The position numbers and the translations under genes are program-made. The notes below the pieces were generated by a model, which was not told the DNA's origin, ran no database searches, and saw only the letters and a list, made by a program, of their open reading frames with translations. DNA of 64,000 nt. Origin: Namhaeicola litoreus. Its GTDB lineage: Bacteria; Bacteroidota; Bacteroidia; Flavobacteriales; Flavobacteriaceae. How positions within the stretch are numbered: position 1 is the first letter of the stretch; every line of letters begins with the position of its first letter. Below are positions 52,124-61,616 of the stretch, one piece after another. The DNA lies in contig NZ_JBHTMY010000003.1 of the NCBI RefSeq assembly GCF_042679565.1, forward strand, positions 620,001 through 684,000. The letters are read 5' to 3'.

Positions 52124-54075
52124 TTTGAAATAGTTTTATCTAAAATTATAAAACTATTTTGAAAGTTGATGATTTGACTAAAGAATTCTTTCAAATATGC
52201 ATATTCTGAGACCTCATAAATTGATTTTAACAGGTTTATCTTGTAGTATAAAGTTATCTTATTCCCATGGTGCGAAATTGTACTTGTAAATGAACCACCA
52301 TTTTTTGGGATAGACATATTAATTGGTACAGGAAGCGAGGTCACCGAAAAACTTTCAGGAAATTCAATTTCAACAGCATAAATATCAGTTTTTTGATATC
52401 CAAAATCAACAGGATAATTACGTCTATTTAGTTTTAAAGGATTTTCTTCCAAGGAGAAAAGAAATGGATTTATATATAAACTATTTCCAACGATTTCAGC
52501 GGAATTTGATCTAAGTATATAATTTTCTTCTATTGGTTTTTCTAAATCTTGAAAATCCTTGACTATAAAATTGGTTGGTTCAAATTTATGCCCCGAAATG
52601 GATTTGGTCAGATTATTATTAGAGAGTTTTTCTCTCTCAATGAACGCTTCGTATCCTGTAAAAGTTTCATTTGCCGAACCCTCTAATGTTCCATCTTCGT
52701 TAACTGTTAGTTTTAAGGTTCTTCTTGTTGCATTTATCCTGTTAGGTATAATATCTGCCCAAAAACTACCATCTTCAATGTCAATAACCCGTCCATATTG
52801 GTTTAGGCATTCAAAAGGTAGAAAACCGAAGGGTAATAACTTTTGGGAAGCATCGAGAAAATAGGGTCGATCATTGATATTTACAAAAACAGACAAATAA
52901 TTAAAGTCAGTAATAACGGGATGTATTTTAGTTGGCCTACCAAATGATCTAGTTGCAGATAAAAAGATTTTTGCATCAAAACCTGCTGCATTCATTGCAT
53001 GCAATAAGGTTAGATTGATATCAGGTACACCACCTAAATTCGAATCGTACATATCTTTTAATGAGCGATCATCAAAAATATAATCTTTAGATGGGTCTAA
53101 TGTGTAATGATTCTGAACAAAATGATAAATACTTTTCGCTTTTATTAACGGATCGGGATTTGAAAATAATGAATCCGGTATGTTCTTTCTGAAATAACCT
53201 TCAAGTGATGATTTATTTAAGTCGAATAAGCTTTTTAACTTTCTATCAGCGTCACTCCAAGTAGTTGTATATTTTGTAGAGGTTCCATCTAATTTAAAGG
53301 CTTCAGCCAGTTCAAATTCAATATGGGCAATATAGTTTTTGGGAGATGTAGAATATACATCATCTTCTATAAAGCTTGGAATATCTTTCATTACATAGGT
53401 TCGTTCATCACAAGGTTGATCAACGCCATTACCAGGATCAAAACAATTTTTTTTCAATTTTGCATCTCTTAAAGACAAAGGATAGTATCCGGTATAAGTA
53501 CCATTATAATTCCAAAAGGCTGGAATAAGCGCATGGTATTCACTGTATAATTTCGGTATTTCTGATTGGAAATACCACCCTCTAAGATTGAAAAAGAATT
53601 CAGATTCTATGATATAAGAATATTCTAAGACGCTACCTTCTTTAATATTGGGTAGCGTAAAAACCACTTCATGCCAATGATCGTCTATTTTATTTTGAAA
53701 AATATTCTTTGGAGATAGATAATGATCAGGTTCGCCAGGACTATGCGTTATACCTTTGATCTTCTGGACTATTTCCATTCCACCCTTCTGATCATCATAA
53801 ATTTTAACACTGACATTTCCGTAATCGACTCCTTCTTTATTAAAAATTTTAATTTTTTTGTAAATGGTGGTTTCAAGATGAATTCTATTGTTTTGAGGTA
53901 CGAATTTGACATCGCATTGTTCAAACAAGACTAAAGCATTAGCGGTGGTGTCATTTGGATAACTTGGCATGTTCATCTCTTCCATTGAAACACTTCCAAA
54001 TTTTGGTATTACATTTTGGGCATTGCAGGAAATCCCAAGAAGTAATAGGATAATCCATAATCTTAATAATTTCAT
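52120..54075 (-). CDS. Secreted DUF3857/transglutaminase-like protein
   Basis: Protein of 651 residues with signal peptide (LRLWIILLLLGISCNAQ). The N-terminal half is the DUF3857 domain (about 50-220, NRIHLETTIYKKIKIFNKEGVDY), followed by a transglutaminase-like core around residues 300-400 (IKAKSIYHFVQNHYTLDPSKD and VPDINLTLLHAMNAAGFDAKIFLSA). The usual catalytic Cys is not visible before the LLHAMNAAG helix, where Asp-Ile-Asn stands, so enzyme activity is doubtful. C-terminal part is beta-rich. Its ATG overlaps the stop of the exonuclease gene by one base. Such proteins occur widely in Bacteroidota; function unknown. Confidence 0.85.
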   Translation of the reverse strand: MKLLRLWIILLLLGISCNAQNVIPKFGSVSMEEMNMPSYPNDTTANALVLFEQCDVKFVPQNNRIHLETTIYKKIKIFNKEGVDYGNVSVKIYDDQKGGMEIVQKIKGITHSPGEPDHYLSPKNIFQNKIDDHWHEVVFTLPNIKEGSVLEYSYIIESEFFFNLRGWYFQSEIPKLYSEYHALIPAFWNYNGTYTGYYPLSLRDAKLKKNCFDPGNGVDQPCDERTYVMKDIPSFIEDDVYSTSPKNYIAHIEFELAEAFKLDGTSTKYTTTWSDADRKLKSLFDLNKSSLEGYFRKNIPDSLFSNPDPLIKAKSIYHFVQNHYTLDPSKDYIFDDRSLKDMYDSNLGGVPDINLTLLHAMNAAGFDAKIFLSATRSFGRPTKIHPVITDFNYLSVFVNINDRPYFLDASQKLLPFGFLPFECLNQYGRVIDIEDGSFWADIIPNRINATRRTLKLTVNEDGTLEGSANETFTGYEAFIEREKLSNNNLTKSISGHKFEPTNFIVKDFQDLEKPIEENYILRSNSAEIVGNSLYINPFLFSLEENPLKLNRRNYPVDFGYQKTDIYAVEIEFPESFSVTSLPVPINMSIPKNGGSFTSTISHHGNKITLYYKINLLKSIYEVSEYAYLKEFFSQIINFQNSFIILDKTISN

Positions 54076-55157
54076 TAATCGAATCTAATAATTTTTTTAA
54101 CTTTTTCTTTCTTTAAATACTCCTGAACAATTTTCTCTGTTCCGTCGTTGAATTTCTTTTTGGATATCAACGAACGAAGTACGTCAATATTATTTATTTG
54201 GTAATTTAATTCTACATAACCATAACCAATGAGTTCATTTTTCTCTATCAACACAACAGAATTCTCATCTTGATTTCTTCCAGAATCTATTAAAATCAAA
54301 TTTGGATTTGTAAAATCAGATTTCTCTACAATTTTCTTCTTGAAAGGATTAAATTTGGGTCTATTTGAAAAAACTGATTCCATAAATTTAATTTCCTTGA
54401 CCAAATTACTTCCAGTCTCTTCAAACGAAAGTGATTTCATCTCCTTCCTTATTTTATTCGCTTTTTGCGTGCTGGTGAGAAAAAGCTTATTTACCTCTTT
54501 CTTTAAATTGTCAGCTTTGTTGATATATATAATCTCTTTCCTGTAATTAAAAACAAAAAATAAGCCAGCAGTGTTAGGCAGATTTTCAAGTATTTTTAAA
54601 TACTTTGAAGAAAGATCTCTACTTCGATCAAATTTGACTGCTTTTTTTACAATTGCTTTTTCTTCGTCTTTTTGTAAAAGGATTTTAAAAAGTTTTAGAG
54701 TGGCCAACGCATCTCCTTCGGCCCGATGTCTATCACTAACAGGGATACCCAATTTTCTACAAAGTTTTCCTAAACTGTAAGATTCTAAATCAGGAATTAA
54801 GGTTTTGGTGAGTTCCACCGTACAAATTGTAGGCCTATCAAAATCATATCCCAATTGTTTAAATTCATTGTGAATGACTCTAAAATCAAAAGATGCGTTA
54901 TGCGCCACTAACACACAATCTTTAGTAATCTCTACAATTCGTTTAGCAACTTCATGAAATTTAGGGGCATTTCTAAGCATACCCTCATTGATCCCTGTAA
55001 GTTGTTGTACAAAAGGCTGAATAGGTTTTTCGGGATTAATTAGTGTTGAGACTTTGTCTCTAATTTCCTGACCGTCAAAACGATAAATGGCAATTTCGGT
55101 TAAACCCTCCTCATTGTATTTACCTCCTGTAGTTTCTATGTCTAAAATGGCATACAC
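54075..55157 (-). CDS. DnaQ-type 3'-5' exonuclease with degenerate GIY-YIG domain
   Basis: Protein of 360 residues with an N-terminal DEDDh exonuclease domain and a C-terminal extension. Catalytic residues: D6 and E8 in DIETTG, D91 in HNASFDF, H144 and D149 in HRAEGDAL. The region 192-270 resembles the UvrC-type GIY-YIG fold: LPNTAGLFFVF, then IIYINKADNLKKEVNKLF, then a helix. The usual Gly-Ile-Tyr and Tyr-Ile-Gly are GLF and YIN, and the normal Arg is missing, so nuclease activity of that part is unlikely. Similar fusions are known in some bacteria. It probably edits or repairs DNA. Neighbours suggest no specific pathway. Confidence 0.88.
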   Translation of the reverse strand: MYAILDIETTGGKYNEEGLTEIAIYRFDGQEIRDKVSTLINPEKPIQPFVQQLTGINEGMLRNAPKFHEVAKRIVEITKDCVLVAHNASFDFRVIHNEFKQLGYDFDRPTICTVELTKTLIPDLESYSLGKLCRKLGIPVSDRHRAEGDALATLKLFKILLQKDEEKAIVKKAVKFDRSRDLSSKYLKILENLPNTAGLFFVFNYRKEIIYINKADNLKKEVNKLFLTSTQKANKIRKEMKSLSFEETGSNLVKEIKFMESVFSNRPKFNPFKKKIVEKSDFTNPNLILIDSGRNQDENSVVLIEKNELIGYGYVELNYQINNIDVLRSLISKKKFNDGTEKIVQEYLKKEKVKKIIRFD

Positions 55158-55163
55158 AAAAAA

Positions 55164-56174
55164 TTAATTGGTATTTAAAGCAATTCGTCCTTCTTTATTA
55201 ACTATTTCCCAAGCCGTGTAAAAGATCAAATTGGTTCTTTTGGTTAATAATTCATAATTTATTTTGTCTGCTGTATCAGTTGGTTTGTGATAATCTTCAT
55301 GCGTTCCGTTAAAATAGAATATAACTGGAATTTTGTTTTTTGCAAAATTGTAATGATCGCTGCGGTAATAGAAGCGGTTTGGATCTTTCTCGCTATTGAA
55401 AGTGTAATCGAGGTCCAATTTTTCTGTCGTTTGATTGACCTGTTCAGATAGGTCATGTAATTCGGTACTTAATTTATCAGAACCAATCAAATAAATATAA
55501 TTTGGATTTTTTTCATGCTTCTTATCTATCCTGCCAATCATATCAATATTTAGGTTTGCCACTGTTTTATTAAGCGGAAATATTGGGTGTGAGGTATAGT
55601 ACTTTGATCCAAATAGACCAATTTCCTCACCCGTCACATGCAGGAATAAAATAGATCTTTTGGGACCCTTACCATCTTTTTTGGCCACTTGGAAAAGTCT
55701 GGCAATTTCCATGACTGCCACCGTACCTGAGGCGTCATCGTCTGCACCAAAATAAATTTGGCCATCCTTATTGCCTAAATGGTCATAATGTGCGGAGATT
55801 ACTAGAATCTCCTCCGGAAAGTCAGTACCTTCAATATAGGCCAACACATTTTCACTGCCATTTTCGGTATTTTTATTAAAGAATTCCTTTGGTATTTCTT
55901 GAAAATAATTTCCGTTTTCCATCGGTGATAATATGCCCAGGTCTCTATAATAGTTCGCTAGGTATTGACTTGCTTTTTTTTGCCCGGGTTTTCCCGTCTC
56001 TCTTCCGTTAAATTCCAGAGAAGCAATGTGGATCAAATTCTTTTTTAATAACGCTTCATCGCTGGCATAGTTTGCAGTAACTGAAAAAACCTCCTCGATG
56101 GAAGACTTTTGCGAACTACAAGCAAAAAATAAAACAGTAACAAATAGCAGAAGTAAATACTTATTTCGATCCAT
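55164..56174 (-). CDS. Lipoprotein M28 zinc aminopeptidase
   Basis: Secreted or membrane-anchored peptidase of 336 residues. The ATG at 56174 gives MDRNKYLLLLFVTVLFFAC with lipidated Cys19. An in-frame ATG at 56201 overlaps the RidA stop by four bases (ATGA) and would add nine residues before the signal; translation may start there. Zinc ligands are His and Asp in SAHYDHLG and FGADDDASG, Glu pair in HVTGEEIGLFGS, Asp in NIDMIGR, and His in SDHYNF. The family cuts N-terminal amino acids or glutamyl residues. It lies between RidA and the exonuclease in one operon. Confidence 0.9.
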   Translation of the reverse strand: MDRNKYLLLLFVTVLFFACSSQKSSIEEVFSVTANYASDEALLKKNLIHIASLEFNGRETGKPGQKKASQYLANYYRDLGILSPMENGNYFQEIPKEFFNKNTENGSENVLAYIEGTDFPEEILVISAHYDHLGNKDGQIYFGADDDASGTVAVMEIARLFQVAKKDGKGPKRSILFLHVTGEEIGLFGSKYYTSHPIFPLNKTVANLNIDMIGRIDKKHEKNPNYIYLIGSDKLSTELHDLSEQVNQTTEKLDLDYTFNSEKDPNRFYYRSDHYNFAKNKIPVIFYFNGTHEDYHKPTDTADKINYELLTKRTNLIFYTAWEIVNKEGRIALNTN

Positions 56175-56197
56175 AAAACAGGATTTTAATTTAATCA

Positions 56198-56578
56198 TCA
56201 AATAACCGCGATCATGGATATTTCTACATTTACATTTTTAGGCAAAACAGAAACTTCAACAGTTTCTCTTGCAGGGGCAATCAATCCTTCAAAATAACTA
56301 CCATAAACAGCATTAATTGCGGCGAAATTATTCATATCAGAAATGAAAATAGAAGATTTTACAACGGCTGAAAAATCTGTTTTGGCCTCTTTTAAAATGG
56401 CTTTTAAATTTTCCATCACTTGCTTGGTTTCTGATTGAATATCGGATAAAATCAATTCATTTGTTAGTGGATTTATGGCTATTTGACCTGAAATATATAA
56501 GGTATTTTCCGATAAAATAGCTTGGTTATAAGGGCCAATAGGAGCCGGAGCATGTGTAGTTTTTATAATTTTTTTCAT
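56198..56578 (-). CDS. ridA: RidA-family enamine/imine deaminase
   Basis: Small trimeric deaminase of 126 residues that removes reactive 2-aminoacrylate-type enamines. Family motifs: HAPAPIGPYNQAI at the N-terminus, LYISGQIAINP, VVKSSIFISDMNNFAAINAVYGSYF, and the C-terminal APARETVEVSVLPKNVNVEISMIAVI with the catalytic Arg and Glu residues. Length is normal. The gene follows lptD by 10 bases and precedes the M28 peptidase in an operon; the pairing with lptD is recurrent in Bacteroidota by memory. Confidence 0.95.
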   Translation of the reverse strand: MKKIIKTTHAPAPIGPYNQAILSENTLYISGQIAINPLTNELILSDIQSETKQVMENLKAILKEAKTDFSAVVKSSIFISDMNNFAAINAVYGSYFEGLIAPARETVEVSVLPKNVNVEISMIAVI

Positions 56579-56588
56579 GATTTTATAT

Positions 56589-59231
56589 TTAGAATAAACG
56601 TCTGTCTGGTACCGAGCGTTTGTCGTATTTCAAATCGCTTAATGCCGATGATTTTACACCGATAAAGAAATAATATGTGGCTCTATCTCCAAATGGAACC
56701 CAGTTAAAACTAAATCTCCAACTATCTAAATCCCTTTCAAATCTCAATTGGGTGTAAGTTACGCCATTATCTTTAAAATCATATCCTGAAGATACACCAA
56801 CACGCCATTTTGGTGAAAATTCAATATCACCATCGACCTGCAAAGAATTTGTTGATATCAATCCTTCACCTCTCGAATTAGTGTAATTTAATGAATAGCG
56901 CATTGATACGTTCCAGGGCATAGCGTTTTTATAAAGATTAGCCACTTTTACATCATCAGATTTATTCGCGTTAAGAGATTGTCTGTTGTCATTAATACTT
57001 CTTCCTAATAAAGGGTCCAAATCTGCATTATTATCACTTTCATCATTAGCGGCATCAGATTTCCCTTTTTTATCTTTCCCAAAATCTTTACTTGATACTT
57101 GATAGTTGGTTGTAAATCCGGCATTTGTCAATCTAAATAAACTACCTCCATTATTAATATTGAAAGTATTAATTCTAGTACCATTGGCATTAATGGCATA
57201 GGGGTCTAGGGTAGCATTAAAATTTACATTCATTTTATTTTTGAACAATTGTGTTCCACCATTTACCCTGACTGGTGAGAAATTCAAAGAATCCGCTGCA
57301 AAATTATAATTTGAAGAAAAGTTCAAGTTATTTAAAAGCATCTTTTTTTCGGGTTCTTCATCTTCTTCCGCATCCTTTTTCATCACCTTACCTTCAAAAG
57401 TATTGTTCAAGGCGAAGGAAATACTGTTTGATTCACCACGAGATGGTCCTCCAAAAATTCCATTTTGAAACCGATTGTATTGGTCAATATCATTAGGATC
57501 CAAACTGGCTTGGTATTCATCATAATAAAAACTAAAATCTGGTCTGTATGCATAGCCAATGGTAGGTCTAATGACATGTCTAATAGCTCTTAAACGTCCT
57601 TTTTTAAAATTGAACATTCCATATAAAGTGGTTGAAGCCGAAACATTGGCAGAATATTCTCTGTAAGAATCAAAGCCCTGAATAGTATCGGTAACAACGC
57701 TTTGTGAGATCGTATCCCAACTTTTCTCCAACGTGTTAAAATACCAAACATCTCTGTAAGTTGCATTTGGCGAGATCGTGAGATATTTTAATGCTTTCAT
57801 GTTGGTTCCAATATTGGCATTATGCTGTACACCAGATCTTGCATTTTTTAAAGCTTCAGCCGAAAAAAAATCATCGCTAGTAGTAGTAAGTCGGTTTTGG
57901 GCATTCATGTTATAGGTTAAGCCTATATTTTGAATAGGATTCTTCTTTACCCCTGTTCTAGGCGCAAACGGGTATATTCTTTCCATGCTTAATTGCAAAG
58001 AAGGCAAATTCATATCTACTTGATCCGTATTTGTATTCTGTGTATGTGTTAAACCCACATTCATATTAAAGGGAGTGCCAACAAACTTTTTGTAAAAGTT
58101 TACCGAAGAGTTAAACGTATTCACCAAATACTGTGGAGAACTGAACTCATTATAAGAATTTTTAAAGAAATTACTGCTTCCAAAATTTACAGAAGCAGAA
58201 AAACGTTGATTCGGATTTACCTGTGCCGATTGACTGTGACTCCACCTTATAAAAAAGTTAGTCGATTTACTATAATCTGGAAGTCCTAAATAGCTGTTAA
58301 TTAAACTTTCATACCTAAAACTAAAATTACCAGTAAACTTATATCGTTTGGCATAGTTTGATTCTGTCCTCATACCCCAACTACCATTGGTATAAATATC
58401 ACCCAAGACAGCCAAATCCAAATAATCATTAATCGCAAAATAATAACCTCCATTTTGTAAAAAATATCCCTGACTATTGTTTTGACCCCAGGTAGGTATC
58501 AAAAAACCAGAGGCTCTACCTTTTGTGATAGGAGCAAAAAAGAAGGGTAAAAATAGGGGAGTAGGTACATCTGCAATGACCAAATTGCTTAGGCCACCAA
58601 CAATTTTACTGTTAGGAACAACTTTGATATTGGAAGTTGCAATATAGTAATCGGGTTTTTCCTTTTGCGAGGTAGTAAATTTTGCTTTGTTGATATAAAA
58701 AACAGAATCGTTTTCTTTTTTTGTTAGGTCACCTGTTATAAAAACACCCTGTTGCTCGGTACGAGAGTTATAAATAAGTGCTTTTTCAGATTTAAAATTA
58801 TAGATTAAAGAATCTTGCTCACTTTCTTGAGCCCCTTGTTTGAACTTAGGCCTTTGAGTGTAAACCCCCGCAGTATCAATAATCCCCTTTGCGTAGGCTA
58901 AATTGGTTTTATAATCGATAATGATTTCTCCGGCTCTTAGTTCAATGTCGCCATAAAGCAGTTCAGCTTCATTATAAAGAATGACTTTTTCATTGATGAA
59001 ATCATTTTGAACATAATCTTTTGCCTTATGTTTAATATTATTTTCTAGATATTCCTTTTTTAAATCAAGAGAATCTACAGTACTCGTATCCTTCTCTATT
59101 TCATTAATTGTAGCAGACAAATTAGGTGCAACAATTGAATCATTTTCAGATCGAATTTGCGCATTCATTGTGCCATTTACAACGAGTAGCGTAAGGAAAA
59201 TAAAAACTATGTACCTTAAATTTGTATGCAA
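56589..59231 (-). CDS. lptD: LPS-assembly protein LptD-like
   Basis: Outer-membrane translocon subunit of 880 residues that inserts lipopolysaccharide. A signal peptide (IVFIFLTLLVVNGTMNAQ) precedes an N-terminal periplasmic OstA-like region (about 80-190, LLYGDIELRAGEIIIDYKTN) and a large C-terminal barrel. The phrase TPLFLPFFFAPITKGRASGFLIP near residue 210-232 matches the typical LptD lumen region, followed by GQNNSQGYFLQNGGYYFAINDYLDL. Barrel strands continue to KRSVPDRRLF. It is the first gene of the six-gene minus-strand operon and has a promoter at 59279-59307. Confidence 0.92.
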   Translation of the reverse strand: MHTNLRYIVFIFLTLLVVNGTMNAQIRSENDSIVAPNLSATINEIEKDTSTVDSLDLKKEYLENNIKHKAKDYVQNDFINEKVILYNEAELLYGDIELRAGEIIIDYKTNLAYAKGIIDTAGVYTQRPKFKQGAQESEQDSLIYNFKSEKALIYNSRTEQQGVFITGDLTKKENDSVFYINKAKFTTSQKEKPDYYIATSNIKVVPNSKIVGGLSNLVIADVPTPLFLPFFFAPITKGRASGFLIPTWGQNNSQGYFLQNGGYYFAINDYLDLAVLGDIYTNGSWGMRTESNYAKRYKFTGNFSFRYESLINSYLGLPDYSKSTNFFIRWSHSQSAQVNPNQRFSASVNFGSSNFFKNSYNEFSSPQYLVNTFNSSVNFYKKFVGTPFNMNVGLTHTQNTNTDQVDMNLPSLQLSMERIYPFAPRTGVKKNPIQNIGLTYNMNAQNRLTTTSDDFFSAEALKNARSGVQHNANIGTNMKALKYLTISPNATYRDVWYFNTLEKSWDTISQSVVTDTIQGFDSYREYSANVSASTTLYGMFNFKKGRLRAIRHVIRPTIGYAYRPDFSFYYDEYQASLDPNDIDQYNRFQNGIFGGPSRGESNSISFALNNTFEGKVMKKDAEEDEEPEKKMLLNNLNFSSNYNFAADSLNFSPVRVNGGTQLFKNKMNVNFNATLDPYAINANGTRINTFNINNGGSLFRLTNAGFTTNYQVSSKDFGKDKKGKSDAANDESDNNADLDPLLGRSINDNRQSLNANKSDDVKVANLYKNAMPWNVSMRYSLNYTNSRGEGLISTNSLQVDGDIEFSPKWRVGVSSGYDFKDNGVTYTQLRFERDLDSWRFSFNWVPFGDRATYYFFIGVKSSALSDLKYDKRSVPDRRLF

Positions 59232-59251
59232 TACTTTAAATACTATTTTTG
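59221..59251 (+). promoter_or_regulatory. Candidate promoter for the amidase
   Basis: TTTG at 59221-59224, a 19-base spacer, then TATTTTTG at 59244-59251. It would give a 5' leader of about 115 bases to the amidase at 59374 and lies partly inside the lptD 5' end. Confidence 0.4.
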
Positions 59252-59278
59252 TAAAAAGAAGCCAAAATTTTAAAGCTA

Positions 59279-59307
59279 CAAACTTACATATATTTTTTGG
59301 CAGTCAA
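59279..59307 (-). promoter_or_regulatory. Bacteroidota promoter for lptD
   Basis: On the minus strand TTG (59305-59307) is followed after 18 bases by TAAGTTTG (59279-59286). It stands 48 bases before the lptD ATG. Confidence 0.55.
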
Positions 59308-59373
59308 GTTTATACTAAGTAAAAAATGAGGGCGTCATAAATGGGCGTAAATAATCTAAAAATGTGATTAAAA

Positions 59374-60444
59374 ATGAAGTTGAGAAAAGCTTTAGTAGTT
59401 TTATTCTTTATAATTTTTTCGATACAATTATCTGCACAAAAAGGGTTTGTGGTGGTTTTGGATGCCGGACATGGAGGGAAAGACCCTGGCAGACCGGCAA
59501 AAAGTTATATTGAAAAAGACATTGCACTAAATATTGTTTTAAAAGCAGGTGAGTACCTTAAAAAAGACAAAGGTGTTAATGTTGTTTACACAAGAGACAA
59601 AGATGTATTTGTTGAGTTAGAAAAGAGAGGCAAAATAGCCAATGACGCTGACGCTAATTTATTTGTTTCTGTGCATTGTAATGCACACAACACACAAGCT
59701 TCAGGAACAGAGACTTATGTGTTGGGAGTACATGCGAATAAACAAAATTTTGAAGTGGCCAAGCATGAAAACTCAGTAATCTTTTTAGAAGACAACTATG
59801 AAAAAACATATGCCGGTTTTGATCCGAATTCGCCTGAAGCAGTAATTGGCATGACAGTTATGCAGGAAGAATTTTTAGACCAAAGTTTATTCTTGGCAAG
59901 TTTGGTAGAGGAGAAATTTAAAGAAGAGAATCGAGTGAGTAGGGGGGTAAAACAAGCGGGATTTGTTGTTTTACATCAAACCTATATGCCTAGTATTTTA
60001 ATAGAAACAGGTTTTATTACCAATTCAAGCGAAGGCGCTTTTTTAAATTCTAAACAGGGTCAGGAAAAAGTGGCGAAAATTATTGGAGATGCTATTTTAT
60101 CTTATAAAAGTCATTTGGATAAAAATACGGTTGTAGAAACTGTTCCTGTAAAAAAAGAAGAGAAAAAAGTTGAGGCGCCAAAAATTTATGAAGGAGTTGA
60201 CTTTAGAGTACAGATCGCCTCAAGCACCAATAAATTAGACCTTAAACCCTATAATTTTAAAGGTTTGAGTAATGTAGAAATGGAAAAAATTGGAAAGCAT
60301 TATAAGTATTACTATGGTAATACAAATAATTACAGTGAAATAAGTGTGTTGCAAAAAGAAGCTAGGGAGAAAGGTTATAAAACTGCTTTTGTAGTTGCTT
60401 TTAGAGATGGAAAAAATGTACCTCTCAAGGAAATCGTAAATTGA
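59374..60444 (+). CDS. N-acetylmuramoyl-L-alanine amidase with SPOR-like tail
   Basis: Periplasmic zinc amidase (Amidase_3) of 356 residues that separates stem peptides from glycan strands. After a signal peptide (ALVVLFFIIFSIQLSAQ) zinc ligands are H33 in DAGHGGKDPG, E47, and H101 in SVHCNAH, with the catalytic Glu in ILIETGFITN near residue 211. The last 80 residues (VDFRVQIASSTNKLDL onward) look like a SPOR domain that targets division sites. Divergent from lptD; followed 62 bases later by the MCE protein. Confidence 0.94.
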   Translation: MKLRKALVVLFFIIFSIQLSAQKGFVVVLDAGHGGKDPGRPAKSYIEKDIALNIVLKAGEYLKKDKGVNVVYTRDKDVFVELEKRGKIANDADANLFVSVHCNAHNTQASGTETYVLGVHANKQNFEVAKHENSVIFLEDNYEKTYAGFDPNSPEAVIGMTVMQEEFLDQSLFLASLVEEKFKEENRVSRGVKQAGFVVLHQTYMPSILIETGFITNSSEGAFLNSKQGQEKVAKIIGDAILSYKSHLDKNTVVETVPVKKEEKKVEAPKIYEGVDFRVQIASSTNKLDLKPYNFKGLSNVEMEKIGKHYKYYYGNTNNYSEISVLQKEAREKGYKTAFVVAFRDGKNVPLKEIVN

Positions 60445-60506
60445 TGCCATACTCAATAAAGTGATTTGCCGTTTTATTTCGTAATATTGTTTAAAATTTG
60501 CCACTT

Positions 60507-61454
60507 TTGAAAATTAGTAGAGAAATTAAGACAGGAATCATAGCCGTATTAATTATTGTATTGTTTATTTGGGGTTACAATTACCTTAAAGACAGTTCTT
60601 TAATGAGTAAGGATAGAACTTTTTATGCAGTATATGATAATGTGCAGGGTTTGAGTCCAAATGGCCAGGTAACCATTAATGGATTGAAAGTAGGAAGGGT
60701 TTCCAATATAACCTTTCATCCCATAAAAAAAGGTTCTTTGGTTGTTCATATTTTAATGACAGATGACATAAATTTCTCTAAGAACACCATAGCTGAAATA
60801 TATAGTCCTGATTTTATAAGTGGTAAATCCCTCCGTTTAAAGCTCGTCGAAGATGAGTTTTTGGCCGAAAATGGTGATACATTGAGAGGAGAGGTTTCAG
60901 AAGATATTATTGGGATGATTAATGAGCAAATTGCCCCACTTCAGAGCAAAGTAGAAAGTTTTATTGTGAATGCTGATACAGTGATGGCCAATGTAAATAA
61001 GGTATTGGACAACAAAAACAGAGAAGTACTATCGAAATCTTTGGATAATTTAAATTATACCTTAATTAAATTTAAAGGCTTATCCGGAGAAGCTGAAAGT
61101 TTGTTAAGTGATAACTCCGCAAGAATAGATAGTATCTTGTACAATGCAAATTCTGCTATGAAAGATTTTTCTGTTTTGAGTGATTCTTTACAAAATGCGA
61201 ATATTTCCGAAACTTTGAGAAGTTTTGATCAGACTGTTTCAAATTTTAATGTTTTGATGGATAGTATCAATAAAGGAAAAGGAAGTATTGGAAAACTCGT
61301 GCATGACGAAAGTTTATACGATAATTTAGAGGCAGCTACAAAGGAACTTGAAGAGTTGTTGAGGGATATGAAAGAACATCCAAAAAGATATGTTCATTTT
61401 TCAGTTTTTGGTAAAAAAGAGAAGTCATACGAAGAAACTAAAGAACAGAATTAA
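60507..61454 (+). CDS. MlaD/MCE-family lipid-transport protein
   Basis: Membrane-anchored MCE protein of 315 residues from the TTG at 60507. The alternative TTG at 60498 adds MPL; the family N-terminus normally begins near MKISREIKTGI, so 60507 is preferred. A single N-terminal transmembrane helix (IIAVLIIVLFIWGYNYL) is followed by the MCE domain (about 35-115: YAVYDNVQGLSPNGQVTINGLKVGRVSNI) and a long helical or coiled region (150-310) ending in charged residues. It is thought to carry phospholipids between inner and outer membranes. The ATPase and permease partners are not in the window. Confidence 0.93.
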   Translation: MKISREIKTGIIAVLIIVLFIWGYNYLKDSSLMSKDRTFYAVYDNVQGLSPNGQVTINGLKVGRVSNITFHPIKKGSLVVHILMTDDINFSKNTIAEIYSPDFISGKSLRLKLVEDEFLAENGDTLRGEVSEDIIGMINEQIAPLQSKVESFIVNADTVMANVNKVLDNKNREVLSKSLDNLNYTLIKFKGLSGEAESLLSDNSARIDSILYNANSAMKDFSVLSDSLQNANISETLRSFDQTVSNFNVLMDSINKGKGSIGKLVHDESLYDNLEAATKELEELLRDMKEHPKRYVHFSVFGKKEKSYEETKEQN

Positions 61455-61616
61455 GCGGTTAATAAGTTTTTATAAATTCGCGTTCACATATATGATTTAC
61501 AATTGAATTTTAGTAGTTTTATGTGGGTAATTAGTACTTTGTAAAATTTTGTTTTGGAACATTTTTTTAAAGTATAATTAATTGATTTAAAATAGCTTAT
61601 ATAGATAAAAAATTAC

